Assembly: GCF_947179515.1 (NCBI RefSeq)
Contig: NC_067488.1
Coordinates: 39,467,342 to 39,531,341, forward strand
Length of the DNA: 64,000 nt
From: Apodemus sylvaticus
Lineage: Eukaryota > Chordata > Mammalia > Rodentia > Muridae
Reading direction: 5' to 3'
Under the pieces are notes generated by a model. The model was not told the DNA's origin. It ran no database searches and was given only the letters and a program-made list of their open reading frames with translations. The position numbers were made by a program, and so were the translations under genes. Position 1 is the stretch's first letter; each line of letters begins with the position of its first letter. This document shows positions 33,501 to 45,110 of this stretch, piece after piece.

Positions 33501-34421
33501 TAAAACCTGACACACTGAAACTAATCGAAAAGAAACTGGGGAAGACCCTGGAGGACATGGGCACAGGGGAAAAGTTCCTGAATAGAACACCAATAGCTTA
33601 TGCTCTAAGATCAAGAATTGACAAATGGAACCTCATAAAACTACAAAGTTTCTGTAAGGCAAAGGACACCCTCAAAAGGACAAAAGGTCAACCAACAGAC
33701 TGGGAAAGGATCTTCACCAATCCTAAATCTGACAGAGGGCTAATATCTAATATATACAAAGAAATCAATAAAGTAGAACCCAGAGAAACAAATAACCCCA
33801 TTAAAAATTGGGGTACGGAGCTAAACAAAGAATTTTCACATGAAGAACTTCGGAGAGCTGAGAAACACCTTAAGAAATGTTCAACATCATTAATCATTAG
33901 GGAAATGCAAATCAAAACAACCCTGAGATTTCACCTCACACCAGTCAGAATGGCTAAGGTCAAAAACTCAGGAGACAGCAGGTGTTGACGAGGATGTGAA
34001 GAAAGAGGAACACTCCTCCACTGCTGGTGGGGTTGCAAGATGGTGCAACCACTTTGGAAATCAGTATGGCAGTTCCTCAGAAAACTGGGCATGTCACTTC
34101 CTGAGGACCCTTTTATACCACTCCTGGGCATATATCCAGAAGATTCTTCAGCATGCAATAAGGACACATGCTCCACTATGTTTATAGCAGCCCTATTTGT
34201 AGTAGCCAGAAGCTGGAAAGAACCTAGGTGTCCTTCAACGGAGGAATGGACACAAAAAAATGTGGTATATTTACACAATGGAGTACTATTCAGCCATTAG
34301 AAGCAATGAATTCATGAAATTCTTAGACAAATGGATGGAACTGGAGAACATCATACTAATTGAGGTAACCCAGTCTCAAAAGATCAATCATGGTATGCAC
34401 TCACTGATACGTGGATATTAG
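30600..34421 (+). pseudogene. L1-C ORF2 remnant (endonuclease / reverse transcriptase)
   Basis: The start codon seen in L1-A and L1-D (ATGACAGGAAG) is AGG here. A TAG breaks the endonuclease near 30775. The 306-codon piece 30876-31796 keeps VGDFNT and KIDHIIGH, but the catalytic Asp before His in the SDH motif is Val (GTT at 31284-31286). RT pieces follow (32305-32580, with [12 protein letters not shown]). FADD has become FAEA at 32694-32705. CGA-to-TGA near 33438 is typical CpG decay, and TGG-to-TGA is at 33986-33988. The C-terminal region continues to the stop at 34419-34421. Dead on several independent counts. Confidence 0.93.
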
Positions 34422-34664
34422 CCTAGAAACGTTGAATACCCAGGACATAATCCACAAATTAAATGATGTCCAAAAAGAATGGAGGAGTGGCCCCTGGTTC
34501 TGGAAAGACTCAGTGCAAGAGTATAGGGGAATTCCAGAACAGGGAAATTGGAAGGAGTGGATGGAAGAACAGGGGGACAGAAGAGGGCTTATGGGACTTA
34601 CGGGTAGTGGGGACCCAGAAAAGGGGAAATCATTTGAAATGTATATAAAAATATATCAATAAAA
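34422..34664 (+). other. L1-C 3' UTR and tail
   Basis: Same type as the L1-D 3' UTR: 'ggagtggcccctggttctggaaagactcagtg', then a G-rich stretch and 'aaaaggggaaatcatttgaaatgta'. G-rich polypurine tracts are typical of LINE-1 3' UTRs. Confidence 0.88.
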
Positions 34665-34681
34665 AAAGAAACATACCTCAG
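34665..34681. repeat. Target-site duplication, right copy (L1-C)
   Basis: Partner of 28663-28679 with one C/T difference. Lx-B ORF2 resumes at its end. Confidence 0.92.
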
Positions 34682-37600
34682 TGAAAAAACAGGAACTACC
34701 TCAGAGTAAAGCACTGGAAAAAAAGCTTTCCAATCAAATAGTCCCAAGAAACAAGCTGAAGTAGCCATTCTTATATCCAATAAAATAGACTTTCAACCAA
34801 AAGTTTTCAGCTGAGGTGGGGAAGAAAATTTCATATTCATCAAAGGAAATAACCACAGAGAGAAAGTCTCAATTATGAAAATCTATTTTCCAAATGCAAG
34901 GGCACTGACATTTGTGAAAGAAACTTTACTGAAGTTCAAAACACACATTGAACCTCACATATCATTAATGGGAGAGTTCAACATTTCACTCTCAGCGATG
35001 GACAGGTAATTAAAACAGAATCTTAACAGAGACACAGTGAAACTAGCAGAAGTTTTGAAACAAATGGTATTAACAAATATATACAAAACATTTTACCTCA
35101 TAACAAGAGAATATACCTTCTTCTCAGCACATCATGGTACCTTCTCCTAACTGGTCACAAAAAGTCTCAAAAGATATAAGGAGATTGAAATAATACCATG
35201 TAGTTGATCAGATCACCACAGAGTAATGCTGGATTCTTGCAACAATACAAACAACAGAAATCCTATATTCGTGGAACTGAACAACTCTCTACTCAATGAT
35301 ATCTTGGTCAGTGAAGAAATAAAGAAAGAAATTAAAGACTTTATAGAATGCAATGAAAATAAAGACACAGCTTACACAAACTTTGGGACACAATAAAAGC
35401 AATGCTATGAAGAATATTCATGGCACTAAGTGCCCTAGTAAAGAAATTGGAGAAATCCTACTCTACCAACTTAATAGCACACATGAAAGCTCTAGAACAG
35501 AAAGGAACAAACATACTCAATAGTAGTAGACTGTAGGATATAGTCAACAGGGCTAAAATCAACCAAATAGAAACACAGAGAACAATACAAAGAATCAAGA
35601 AAACAAAAAGCAGATTATTTGAGAAAATCAACAGGGTAAATGAACACTTAGCAAAAATAATTAAAGGACACAGATAAAGTATTTAAATTAACAAAATCAG
35701 AAATGAAAAGTAAGACATAACAAAAATAGAAGAAATTCAAAAAATCATCAGATCCTACTACAAAAGCCTATACTCAACAATCTGGAAAAATCTACATGAA
35801 ATGGATGATTTTTCTGGACAGATACCAGGTAGCAAATTTAAATCAAAATAAGCTAAACTATCTAGTCTGTCTCGTGATCCCTAAGAAAATAGAAATAATT
35901 ATTAAAACCCTCCCAAACAAAAAAGTCCATGGCCAAATAGTCTTAGTGTAGAATTCTACCAGACCTTTAAAGAAGAGCTAATGCCAATACTGTGCAAATG
36001 TTTTAAGAAATAGAAACAAAAGAAATACTACCTAACTCATTCTATGAAGCCACAGTTATTCTGATACCTAAACCACACAAATTCCTGGCAGCAAAAGTGC
36101 AAGTCAGGTGAATTTTGTGTATGAATATTGATGCAAAATACTCAAAAAAATCTAGCAAAACAAATCTAAGAACACATCAAAATCATTATTCATCATGATC
36201 AAACAGACTTAATCCCAGGGATGAAAGGTTGGTTCAATATGTAAAAAGTAGATTATATAATATCTACTATATAAAAAACTTACATGATTATCTCATTAGA
36301 TGGCGAAAATCATTTGTCAAAACACAGCACACCTTCATGTTAAAAGTATTGGAGAGATAAGGCATTCAAAGCCCATACTTAAACATAATAAAAGCAATAT
36401 ACAGCAAACTAACAGCCAATATCAAATTAAATGGAGAGATACTTGAAGCAGTCCTACTAAATTCAGGGACAAGACAAGGCTACCTATTCTCCCATATCTA
36501 TTCAATATAGTACTCAAAATTCCAGCTAGAGTAATATGACCATAAAAGGAGATAAAAGGAATACAAATTGGCAAAGAACAAATCAAAGTATCACTATTTG
36601 CAGATGATATGATAGTATACATAAGCAACACCAAAAATTCTACCAGAGGACTTCTACTGGTAATAAAACAACTTTGGAAAAGTGGGCTGGATATAAAATT
36701 AATTCAAAAAAACAGTAGCCCTTCTTTATAAAAATTATAAATGGGCTGGAAAAGAAAATAGGGAAACAACACCCTTCATAATACTCACAAATAATATAAA
36801 ATATCTTGTATCTCTAACCAAACAAGTGAAATATCTATATTACAAGAACTTCATGTCTCTCAAAGAACGAAATCAAAGAAGATTTCAGAAAATGAAGAGA
36901 TATTTCATGCTCGTTTATTGATAGGATTAACATAGTAAAAAAATGGCCATCCTCCCAAAAGCAATCTACACATTTGACATAATCCCAATGAAATTTCCAA
37001 CACAATTCTTCACAGACATGGAATGAGCAATTCTCAATTTCATAACAAAACTAAAAACTAAAAACAAAAAACAAAAACAAGATAGCCAAAACCATTCTTG
37101 ACAATAAGAGAACTTCTGGGTTATCACCATTCCTAACTTCAAGCTACATTGCAAAGCAATAGTGATAAAGCCTTCATGGTATTGGTAGAAAAACATACAG
37201 GTAGATCAATGGAATAGAATTGAGGACCAAGAAATAAAACCACATACTTATGGACACTTGATCTTTGACACAGAAACCAAAATTATATAGTGGGAAAAAG
37301 AAAGTATCTTCAATAAATGGTGCTGGTTTAACTGGTGGTCTGCATGTAGAAGAATGAAAGTAGATCCATATTTAACACCTCATACAAAGCTCAAGTGGTC
37401 CAAAGATCTCAAAGTAAGACTGGGTACACTGAAACTAGTAGAAGAAAAAGTAGCAAAGAGCTTTGAAATCATTGGAACAGGGGGTAATTTCCTAAACAGA
37501 ATACAAATGGTTCAGTCTCCAAGATCAACAATTGATAAATGTGACCTCATAAAACTGAAATGCTTCTGTAAGGTAAAGAATATTGCCAATAGGGCAGAAT

Positions 37601-38316
37601 GGGAAAAAACTTCACTAACTCTATAACTGATAGAGGGCTAATATGCAAAATATATAAAGAATTCAAGAAGTTAACCTCCAAAAAAAATCAAGTAACCCAA
37701 TTAAAAAATGGGAGTACAGAGCTAAAAAGAATTCTCAACAGAGGAATCTCAAATGGCCAAGAAGCTCTTAAGGAAATCTTCAACATTCTTAGTAATCACG
37801 GAAGTATAAATCAAAACAACCCTGAGATTCCACACTATACAAATCAGAATGGCTCAGATCAAAAATTAAGTGCCAGTGCAAGCTAACTAGGATGTAGAGA
37901 ACGAGGAACACTCCTCCATTGCTGGTGGGATTACAAACTGGTACATTTATTTTGTGATTCAATGTGGTGGTTCCTCAGAAAACTAGAAACAGTTTTACCT
38001 GAAGTCCCAGCTATATACTCTTGGGAATATACCTAAAAGATCCTCCACCATACTATAAGCACAGGTGCTTCACTATGTTCTTAGTAGCCTTATATGAGAC
38101 AGTGCAAAGCTGGAAACAATCTGGATATACCACAATGGAAGAATGCATGCAGAAAATGTGCTTCATTTACACAATGGAATACTTTCAGAAATTAAGAAGG
38201 AAGATATCATGAGTTTTGTTGGCCAATAGATGGAACTATAAATAATATCCTGAGTGAGGCAACTCAGACACAAAAAGACATGCATGGTATGTACTCACTA
38301 ATAAGTGGATATTAGC
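34682..38316 (+). pseudogene. Lx-B ORF2 remnant, part 2
   Basis: Continuation of the split ORF2 from within the endonuclease domain to the C-terminus. Readable landmarks are the endonuclease stretch near 35100-35240, the RT region near 36195-36330, and the FADD motif with DDMIVYISN intact near 36598-36630. The 90-codon piece 37354-37626 and the C-terminal Cys/Trp-rich block near 37900-37960 also remain. Frames change many times and most pieces are under 100 codons, in line with an old neutrally decaying copy. Confidence 0.87.
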
Positions 38317-39392
38317 CAAAAAAAAAAAAAAAAACCCTATAGACTACCCAGGATACAACCCATAGAACTCAAGAAGGAGGTTAATAAGCCAAAGGACCCA
38401 AGTGAGGATACCTCTATTCCATTTGGGAGGGAGAAGAAAGCAATCACAGGGGTCAAAGGGAGGGAGTGACATGCTTGGGAGAGAAGACAGGGAGGCGAAA
38501 AGAGAAACATGAACAGGTATTGGGGAGAGCAGGACTGAAGCCCTGAGGGCCAGCAGAAAGAACAGAAACCGGCAACCTCAGGAAGTAGGAGGCGGGAGGA
38601 CCCTATAGAATGTACCAGAGACCTGTGAAGTGAGAAAGTCTCAGGACTCAAAGAGAGGGACCTCAGATAAAATGTCCCACAGTGGGGAGAGGGAACATGT
38701 AGAGTCCACCTCCAGAAGAAGACAGGACATCAAGTGGAGGAATGGGGTTGCCATCCCACAGTCAAAAGTTCTGACCCGGAATTGTTCCCATAAACTGTAA
38801 GTACAAACCTGGAGAAAAACCTGAGGGAAAGGAGGTCCAGTGACACACCCAAATTGAAATCCAGCTCAGGGAAGGCTCTAAGGCCTGGTACTATTACTGA
38901 TGTTATGGAGTGCTTGTGGACAGGAGCCTAGCATGGTGGTCCTTTGAGAGGCCCAACAAGCAACTGACTGAGACAGCTGCAGATACTTACACCCAACCAT
39001 TGGACTGAAATCAGGTTAAAACCTTGTGGTTGAATTAGGGAAAGCCTGGAAGAGATGACCCTAAAGGAAGACCAGAGTCTCAACTAACCAAAACTCCTGA
39101 GATCTCTCAGACACTGAACCACCATCCAGGCTGCATACACCAGCTGATATGAGGCTACCGACACACATACAGCAGAGGACTGCCTGGTCTGGCCTCAGTG
39201 AGAGAAGAGGCACCTAACTCTCTAGAGACTTGAGGACCCAGGGAGTGGGAGTTCTAGTGGGGTGGGGCTTTGGGAGTGGGAACATCCCTTTGGAGATGGG
39301 GGAGGAGGTGTGGGAGGAAGAACAGTCAGAGAGCAGACTGGGAGGGGGATAAAGACTGGACTGTAAAAAGAAAAGAATAAAGAAGAAGAATA
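38317..39392 (+). other. Lx-B 3' UTR
   Basis: About 1.05 kb of purine-rich, G-rich sequence after the ORF2 end, beginning with a run of 17 A's. Landmarks are 'ctcaggaagtaggaggcgggaggaccct', 'ggaatggggttgccatcccacag' and 'agcagaggactgcctggtctggcctca'. The same order recurs in the second copy at 39547-40596. The antisense fragment at 63428-64000 is similar in style. Confidence 0.85.
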
Positions 39393-40596
39393 AAATGTGG
39401 TTCATTTGCACAATGGAATACTATTGAGCTATTAAAAACTAAGACATCATAAATTTTGCAAGCAAATGGATGGAACTAGGAAATATCCTGAGTGAGGTAT
39501 CTCATGCCCAAAATAACAAGTATGGTATGTACATAGAATGTAAATTAAGTGGATATTAGCCAAAACATACAGAATACCCAGTATGCAACCCACAGACTGT
39601 AAGTTTAATAAGAAGGAATGTCCAAGTGATAATGTGTTAATCCCAGTAGAAGGGGAAAGAAAATAATCAGAAGAAGCAGAGGAGGGAGGGATCTGGATGG
39701 GAGAGTGGAGAAGGAGACAAAAAGGGGAACAGGATCAGGCATGGGGCCTGGGACTTGGAGAGAAGGCCAGAGGACCAGGAGAATGGATGGAAATATTCAG
39801 TTTACTGGGAGTGGGTGGTGGTGGGACCCTCTAGAAAGTACTTGGGGGCATGAGAGATTCTTAAATCTTAATGTGGGTGACCTTAGTCAAAATGCCAAAT
39901 AGTGGGGAGAGGTAACTCAAAGAATGTACCTCCAGTAGATAAACAGGCCCCCAAGTGGAGGGATGGGGTTACCAACCAATAGTCAAAATTTCTGACCCAG
40001 AATTATTCCTATCTAAAATAACTGAAAGGGCAAAAATGGAGAAGAAACTGTCCAGTGACCTGCTCAAGTTGATATCCATCTCAGGGGGGCTGGGGGCACC
40101 AAAGCCTGACGCTATTACTGCTACTATGATGTGCTTACAGACAGGAGCAAGACTGTCCTTTGCAAGGCCCTACAAGCAGCTGACTACAAGAGACACAGAT
40201 ACTTACACCCAACCAACCATTGGACTGAAGTTGGGAACTCCTATGGAAGAATTAGAGAAGGGATTAAAGGAACTGAAGGGGAGTGTGATCCCATAGGAAG
40301 ACCAGCAATGAAGATTCCAGAAACTGAACTACCAACCAGGAACCATACATGGGCTGCTCTAAGGCCCCTCAGCACATATATAGCAGAGAACTGCCTGGTC
40401 TGACCTCATGGAGAGATGATGTGGCTAATCTTGGAGAGAGACTAGGCCCAGGGAAGGGGGGATACTGTGGGGAGAAGCAGGGAAGGAACACTATCTTGAA
40501 GGCAAGGGGGATAGGGGATGGAGTGAGGAACTGTGTGTGTGCATGTGTGGGGGACCTGAAAGGGTGGAACCATCAGGATGTAAATTAATTAAAAAA
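39393..40596 (+). mobile_element. Second Lx LINE-1 3' end, 5'-truncated, in tandem with Lx-B
   Basis: Starts at 'aaatgtggttcatttgcacaatgg', near the end of ORF2 (compare 38155), and repeats the whole Lx 3' UTR order to 'ggatgtaaattaatt'. It begins right at the A-rich tail of Lx-B, so it probably inserted into that tail. No clear target-site duplication was found. The copies differ by many substitutions and indels and so are separate insertions, not a recent duplication. Confidence 0.83.
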
Positions 40597-40599
40597 TTG

Positions 40600-42190
40600 T
40601 GTAATTGTAATTTCAAAATAAAGCAAACAACGAACCAAAGCCAAAGCCCCCCTTCTCATTTTCTTTCTTCTTCCTCAAGTATTCCAATGAATACAAGTTT
40701 TCAAATTTTCCTGTGGATCTTGAATATTTTGTTGCACTTTTGTTATTCATTTTTCTTTGTTTCACTTTTCAATGTAATTATTCTTGCTCACTGATTTTCA
40801 AGCTTCTTGTATATTTTCCCCATGACATTCATTTTATGACTTAGACCATTGATAGAAAATCTTCATTTATTTAAATTAATTTTAAGTTCTTTCTAATTTG
40901 TAGATAATATTTATTTCTGATATTTCTTGATCTTTGTAGTTAATATTATTTCTGATATTCCATTTTCTATTTCAATTGCTATCTGCTAATGTCTTTTTAT
41001 TGACCTTCTCATTGACATATACTAATCATAGTTATTTTAAACATACTTATTTTATTTTATTGTTATTTTTCTTTTGTCTTGATTGTACTACATGATTTTT
41101 ATTTCAAAAAACAGGATTTTTTGGACATTATCAGGTGAGGTAAAGTATTTAGGGAAGGTTTTATGTTAATCTAGTTAGTTATGGACTGGCCTAATTTTAA
41201 TTTTAGTTGACAATCCAGCACCTCAGAATTCCTGTAGTGACTTTGCTTCTATCTTTTCTGTTATCCTCATTGTCTCTGTTTCAGGCCATTCTTCCTACAC
41301 CCATGTAGCATTTATACGGTTGGTCCATTTGAGGAACAAATGTGGTCTTCACACTTTGATGTAATGTTCCAATTTCTCAGAGCCAACAATGTAATTTCTT
41401 ACCAGATGTTTTCATATGAAGCACAAGGAAAGCAGAGAAGGCAGTCTTATGTTTGGCTTTGTATAGGTTTTGCTAAGGGCTTATAACATTTTACAGAGGA
41501 TGCTCAGAGTTCACAGTATTATTTTCCACTTCTACTTCTAGAACCATGAGGAAATCTTCCTGGCAACTTATAATGAGACCCTAACAAGATTTTTACTGCT
41601 AAATCAATGGAAATGTGCTAGCCTTCCTAACATATGCCCTCACCGAGGGATTTCATTTTCACATGAGTCTTAACTAAGTTTTCAGTAATTGGTCTTCACT
41701 CATCCTATGCATTTTCTAACAACTATAGCTACAACAGCTTCTCTTCCACCGATCAGTAGTTCTCAACTGAAATTCTTTAAACATGAGCAGAATGAGGCTT
41801 ACCATGTAACCTGAACTCCCTGATAGGTTGTCTTCTATTTTTACATGAAGAAGAGAAATGATTTCAAAAGTCTTTTCATGTAGAAATTATGTACAAGACT
41901 GACATAATCTGTCAGACAACCACCCAAACTATGGGCAGGTAATAGGCATCTTGGTTATGAGACTTGCACTTAATTCTCACTTTGTGGACATAGTACTAGA
42001 GTGCTCGTGCAAATGCAAATTATTTAACTTAACAAAGATTCCAAAGCACAAGAGTAGTTCAACTGACACTTCTGATAGACCAAATGAAAAGCTCTTCAAT
42101 GAAAAGATAAAACTACTAAATAACTGAAGAAAAAAAAAAAACCCCTAAACACCAGGATATTTATATTTAGTTCTATACATATTTGTAGCT
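40600..42190. other. Unassigned A+T-rich DNA
   Basis: T-rich stretch (40640-41130), then mixed sequence. No gene or repeat is recognised. Confidence 0.5.
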
Positions 42191-42192
42191 TT

Positions 42193-42470
42193 TCTATTGT
42201 TATGCTAAAATGCTATGACCAAGGCAACTTATAAAAGGATGCATTTAACTAGGTTTACGGATCCAGAGGATTTTTGTTCATGATTGGCAGAGTGAAGGCA
42301 GGATGACAGGTAGCTAAAGCAGCTTCTAAGAGCTCTCATTTTGATCCACAAGAAAGAAACAGAGAACACATTGGAAATTGTGTGAGTCTGCTGAAGCCTG
42401 CCCCAAGTGATACAACTCCCCAGCCAGGCCAAGCTATGCCCAGTATGGTTCACAGTCACCTGCCAGCAGA
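42193..42470 (+). repeat. Medium-reiteration rodent repeat
   Basis: The blocks 'ttctattgttatgctaaaatgctatgaccaaggcaactta', 'gtgaaggcaggatgacag', 'ttgatccacaagaaagaaacagag' and 'caactccccagccaggcca' are shared with 15125-15345 and 47390-47600. Family name uncertain. Confidence 0.55.
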
Positions 42471-42650
42471 TTAGATTTTCGATTTCTCAGCTCCTTATCC
42501 ATCACTATGTCTGCCTGGATGCTGCCATGTTTTTTGCCATGACAGCAATAAATTAAACCTCTGAAAAAGTAAGCCAGGCCCAATTAAATGTTTTCTTTTA
42601 TAAGATTTGCCATGAACATAGTGCACAGCATTATAAACAATAACTAAGGC
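42471..42650 (+). repeat. LTR-like rodent repeat, 3' part
   Basis: The blocks 'gtctgcctggatgctgccatg', 'gtaagccaggcccaattaaatg' and 'ataactaaggca' match 50400-50557 and 1963-2095. It follows directly on the preceding repeat. Confidence 0.5.
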
Positions 42651-44690
42651 AATAATCATTTTTCAAAACACCACATAAAATAATGACACATTTTCTTTCC
42701 ATGATACTGTGAATAAATATGGAATAAGAACAGTTATATATATATATATTTGAGCCTGAGATCCACATTAATGAAACAGTCTCTTCTAAAGTTGTCTCCA
42801 TAAGACTTCTTGCACTAGGACCTGGATTCTGTTACACCTTCTTTCCTCAGTCTCCATATACCTTTTGAGTAACTTCTTCAGGATCTACTATGTATTCAGA
42901 GTCTATGCTTCAGACAATTAGACTGATCTGTGTATGCCACTTTCTCTCCAACTCTAACCTCTGCCTTTGAGCTTAGTAAATTTAAGTGAAAAGGCATGCA
43001 TTTCAGTTTGTCCTCATACTCCATTATATTTTCAGAGCATTGGTACAAAAAAAAGATCATAGCACTGTATAATAAGCATGCTAAAAGTGAAGCTCATCTC
43101 ATTGTTTAGGATAGCTTTATGCAAGGGGTTAAGTTGCTTTAGTCCATTCATAATTTCCGATAAAGATACTGTATAAATGACAATATGCTGCCATTTAAGA
43201 AGCATGCATTTGTAATATGAGTGGCTAGATAGGCACTACACACACACCTTCTTACATAGAATTCATAATAGTCACTTTTTTATTTTATTACTAGGCATGA
43301 ACATGGAATCCTACACATGTTAAGAATGTTTTAGGTGCAAGCTCTTCTACTGAATGGCATCCTTAGCCCTCTTTATATCAATTCTTCAGACAGGTTCAGA
43401 GAATGAGAGCAAGTGTATCTTTCTCAGATATACTGCCAGTGAATAACAGAGGCAAGCAATGGCTCTGTGCGGGCCAGCAGAGATTGATTAATTTCTGTGT
43501 GATAACTCTCTACAACCTGGAGCATCAGTTACAAAATTCACTGCTGTTTGTATTGGAAGGGCTTCTGTCCCTACTGCCAGAAGAGGACCACTCAATTAAA
43601 TTTCCAGTTCAACTGCCAGCAGCCATTCTGCAATGCAAACTGAGGATCAGCCTGGTGCCCAAGGATTAGAAATGGCAGCCATTTCACCACCTAACTTGAC
43701 CCTCTCAAGATACAAATTTATCTTCCAGACATCACTTATCAAGTACCCTGAAACTGATTTTCTTACTTGCATAAAAAAATTGCTATTAAAATAACAGAGA
43801 CAAAGATAACATAAGAGATGAAGGCATATCTTAAGAGTTTATGGCAGAGTGGCTTTATAAGAGAAAATGTAATATTTATTTTTATTTTTCATCATTGTGT
43901 ATATGCATGTGGTATGTGTGTATGTTAGTTTCTTTTCCATTACTGTAATTGTCTTTGCCCTGAAATTCACATTTAATAGAGATAAAATTCTGTTTCACAG
44001 CTTTACTTACGACAGGGTCTCCTTGTGATTCACAGCTGCATGTACCAGACTAACTGGCCTGTGAAATTTGAGGAATTTCTTGGACCTTGCTTCCCATTTC
44101 AATGTAGGAGCTCTGGAATTCTAAACACATGCTACTATTCCCAGGTTGTTTGCCATTACATCATCCTGGAACTATAATAATGTCTAACATATAACCATTC
44201 CATGAACCACACAACAAATGGAAACAAAAATAGTAGAGACAATAATAGGATCTCAATACCTGAATAGTTTTCGAAAGTTTAATTGCTAAGATAAAGAATT
44301 TGGAAAACTCCTGCATAACCAAATAATAGATAGTCGCTGAAAGGGGGCAGAAAGAGGATTTTATGGGGTCTTGGAGCTGTGTCAATTGTGTCAGAGAACT
44401 AGATGTTAATGCTTCAGCATATCCTTCACATGTGGGATGATATCTTGGATGATAGGAGAGACATGGAAACCATGATGTCAATCCTCACTTTCATGAAGCA
44501 CCCCCTGATGTTCCATTCTATGGCTTCTTCAATGTTTCTGACCCACAGGTCTTTGTTTTCATGTCACTGTAATATAGTCCTGGTTTCTCTAGGACCACTC
44601 TATTATCCAAATCAGAAACAAGAAGAAAATGCATGAATTTTAGACTGTCCAAGTGTCTCATCCAGCATGGGAAACTGTCCCATTCCCTTT
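42651..44690. other. Unassigned DNA with a possible antisense ID/B4 remnant
   Basis: Mostly unrecognised. 43282-43373 ('ctaggcatgaacatgg' to 'aagctcttctactgaatggcatccttagccct') may be an antisense ID/B4 head, low confidence. The 88-codon frame at 43403-43669 has no recognisable domain, but it is longer than expected in such A+T-rich DNA. Confidence 0.4.
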
Positions 44691-44694
44691 CTGC

Positions 44695-44781
44695 ATAGGA
44701 TCAATGTGTCTCAAATTTAAGATTGAATGCATCTGAGTCGTCATAGTGTTCATTCTTAAATTTGAGACACATTGACCCTAT
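44695..44781. repeat. Inverted repeat (hairpin), 28-bp arms
   Basis: Arm 1 is 44695-44722 and arm 2 is 44754-44781, with a 31-nt loop. The arms are complementary at 27 of 28 positions; the core is tcaatgtgtctcaaatttaa against its complement. A diverged copy of arm 2 and its downstream flank lies at 45865-45953, without a partner arm. Confidence 0.9.
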
Positions 44782-44816
44782 TCTCTCTACAATTCTCTGA
44801 GTCATAAGATCACCTC

Positions 44817-44872
44817 TGAAGATAGTATGCCACTGTAAACAATATGAAGATAGTATGTTACTGTAAACAATA
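44817..44872. repeat. 28-bp tandem duplication
   Basis: Two units, 44817-44844 and 44845-44872, both starting 'tgaagatagtatg' and ending 'ctgtaaacaata', differing at two bases. The first 13 bases also occur in the related block at 45930. Confidence 0.9.
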
Positions 44873-44897
44873 ACAACAAAAACCTTGCTGACAATAC

Positions 44898-45110
44898 TTA
44901 CTTATTTTAATTGAAATATTATTACATTGCAATTACATAACTTTCCCCCTTTCTCCTGTCAATTCTTGCATCTTCCTCCCTCTACCCACTCTCGTGTCCT
45001 CTGTAGCTTCCTCCCATTCTTATCAAAAGAATTACAGGCAACCAGTAACTGCTGAAAGAGGCAGAAATAGCATATCCCAGAAACAAGCTCTCTACTTGTG
45101 AACTGTGAGT
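44898..45110 (-). mobile_element. Possible old LINE-1 UTR fragment, antisense
   Basis: An opening like 'attttaattgaaatattattacattgcaattacat', followed by a C+T-rich stretch, resembles antisense UTR sequence of old rodent L1s. Short and diverged. Confidence 0.3.

Larger units (their letters stand above)
28680..34664 (+). mobile_element. L1-C: full-length LINE-1 nested in Lx-B, inactive
   Basis: About 5.98 kb: 5' UTR with its own repeat units (28680-29332), ORF1 remnant (29333-30542), ORF2 remnant (about 30600-34421), 3' UTR and A-rich tail. A 17-bp duplication with one mismatch flanks it. Its ORFs are close to those of L1-A and L1-D, but its 5' UTR is unrelated to theirs. Both ORF2 enzymes are catalytically dead by substitution as well as frameshift. 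Confidence 0.95.
27385..39392 (+). mobile_element. Lx-B: old LINE-1 (Lx type), split by L1-C
   Basis: An old, 5'-truncated LINE-1 in two parts: 27385-28679 and 34682-39392. The first part holds an ORF1 remnant and the start of ORF2. The second holds the rest of ORF2 (to about 38316) and a roughly 1.05-kb 3' UTR. The younger L1-C sits between them, flanked by a 17-bp duplication of Lx-B sequence, so Lx-B was there first. Many indels and stops show greater age than L1-A, C or D. No target-site duplication was found for Lx-B itself. Confidence 0.9.

Noticed and set aside
43403..43669. 88-codon frame as a possible exon or small gene
   Set aside because: No domain, no clear splice sites or start context, and nothing neighbouring it.
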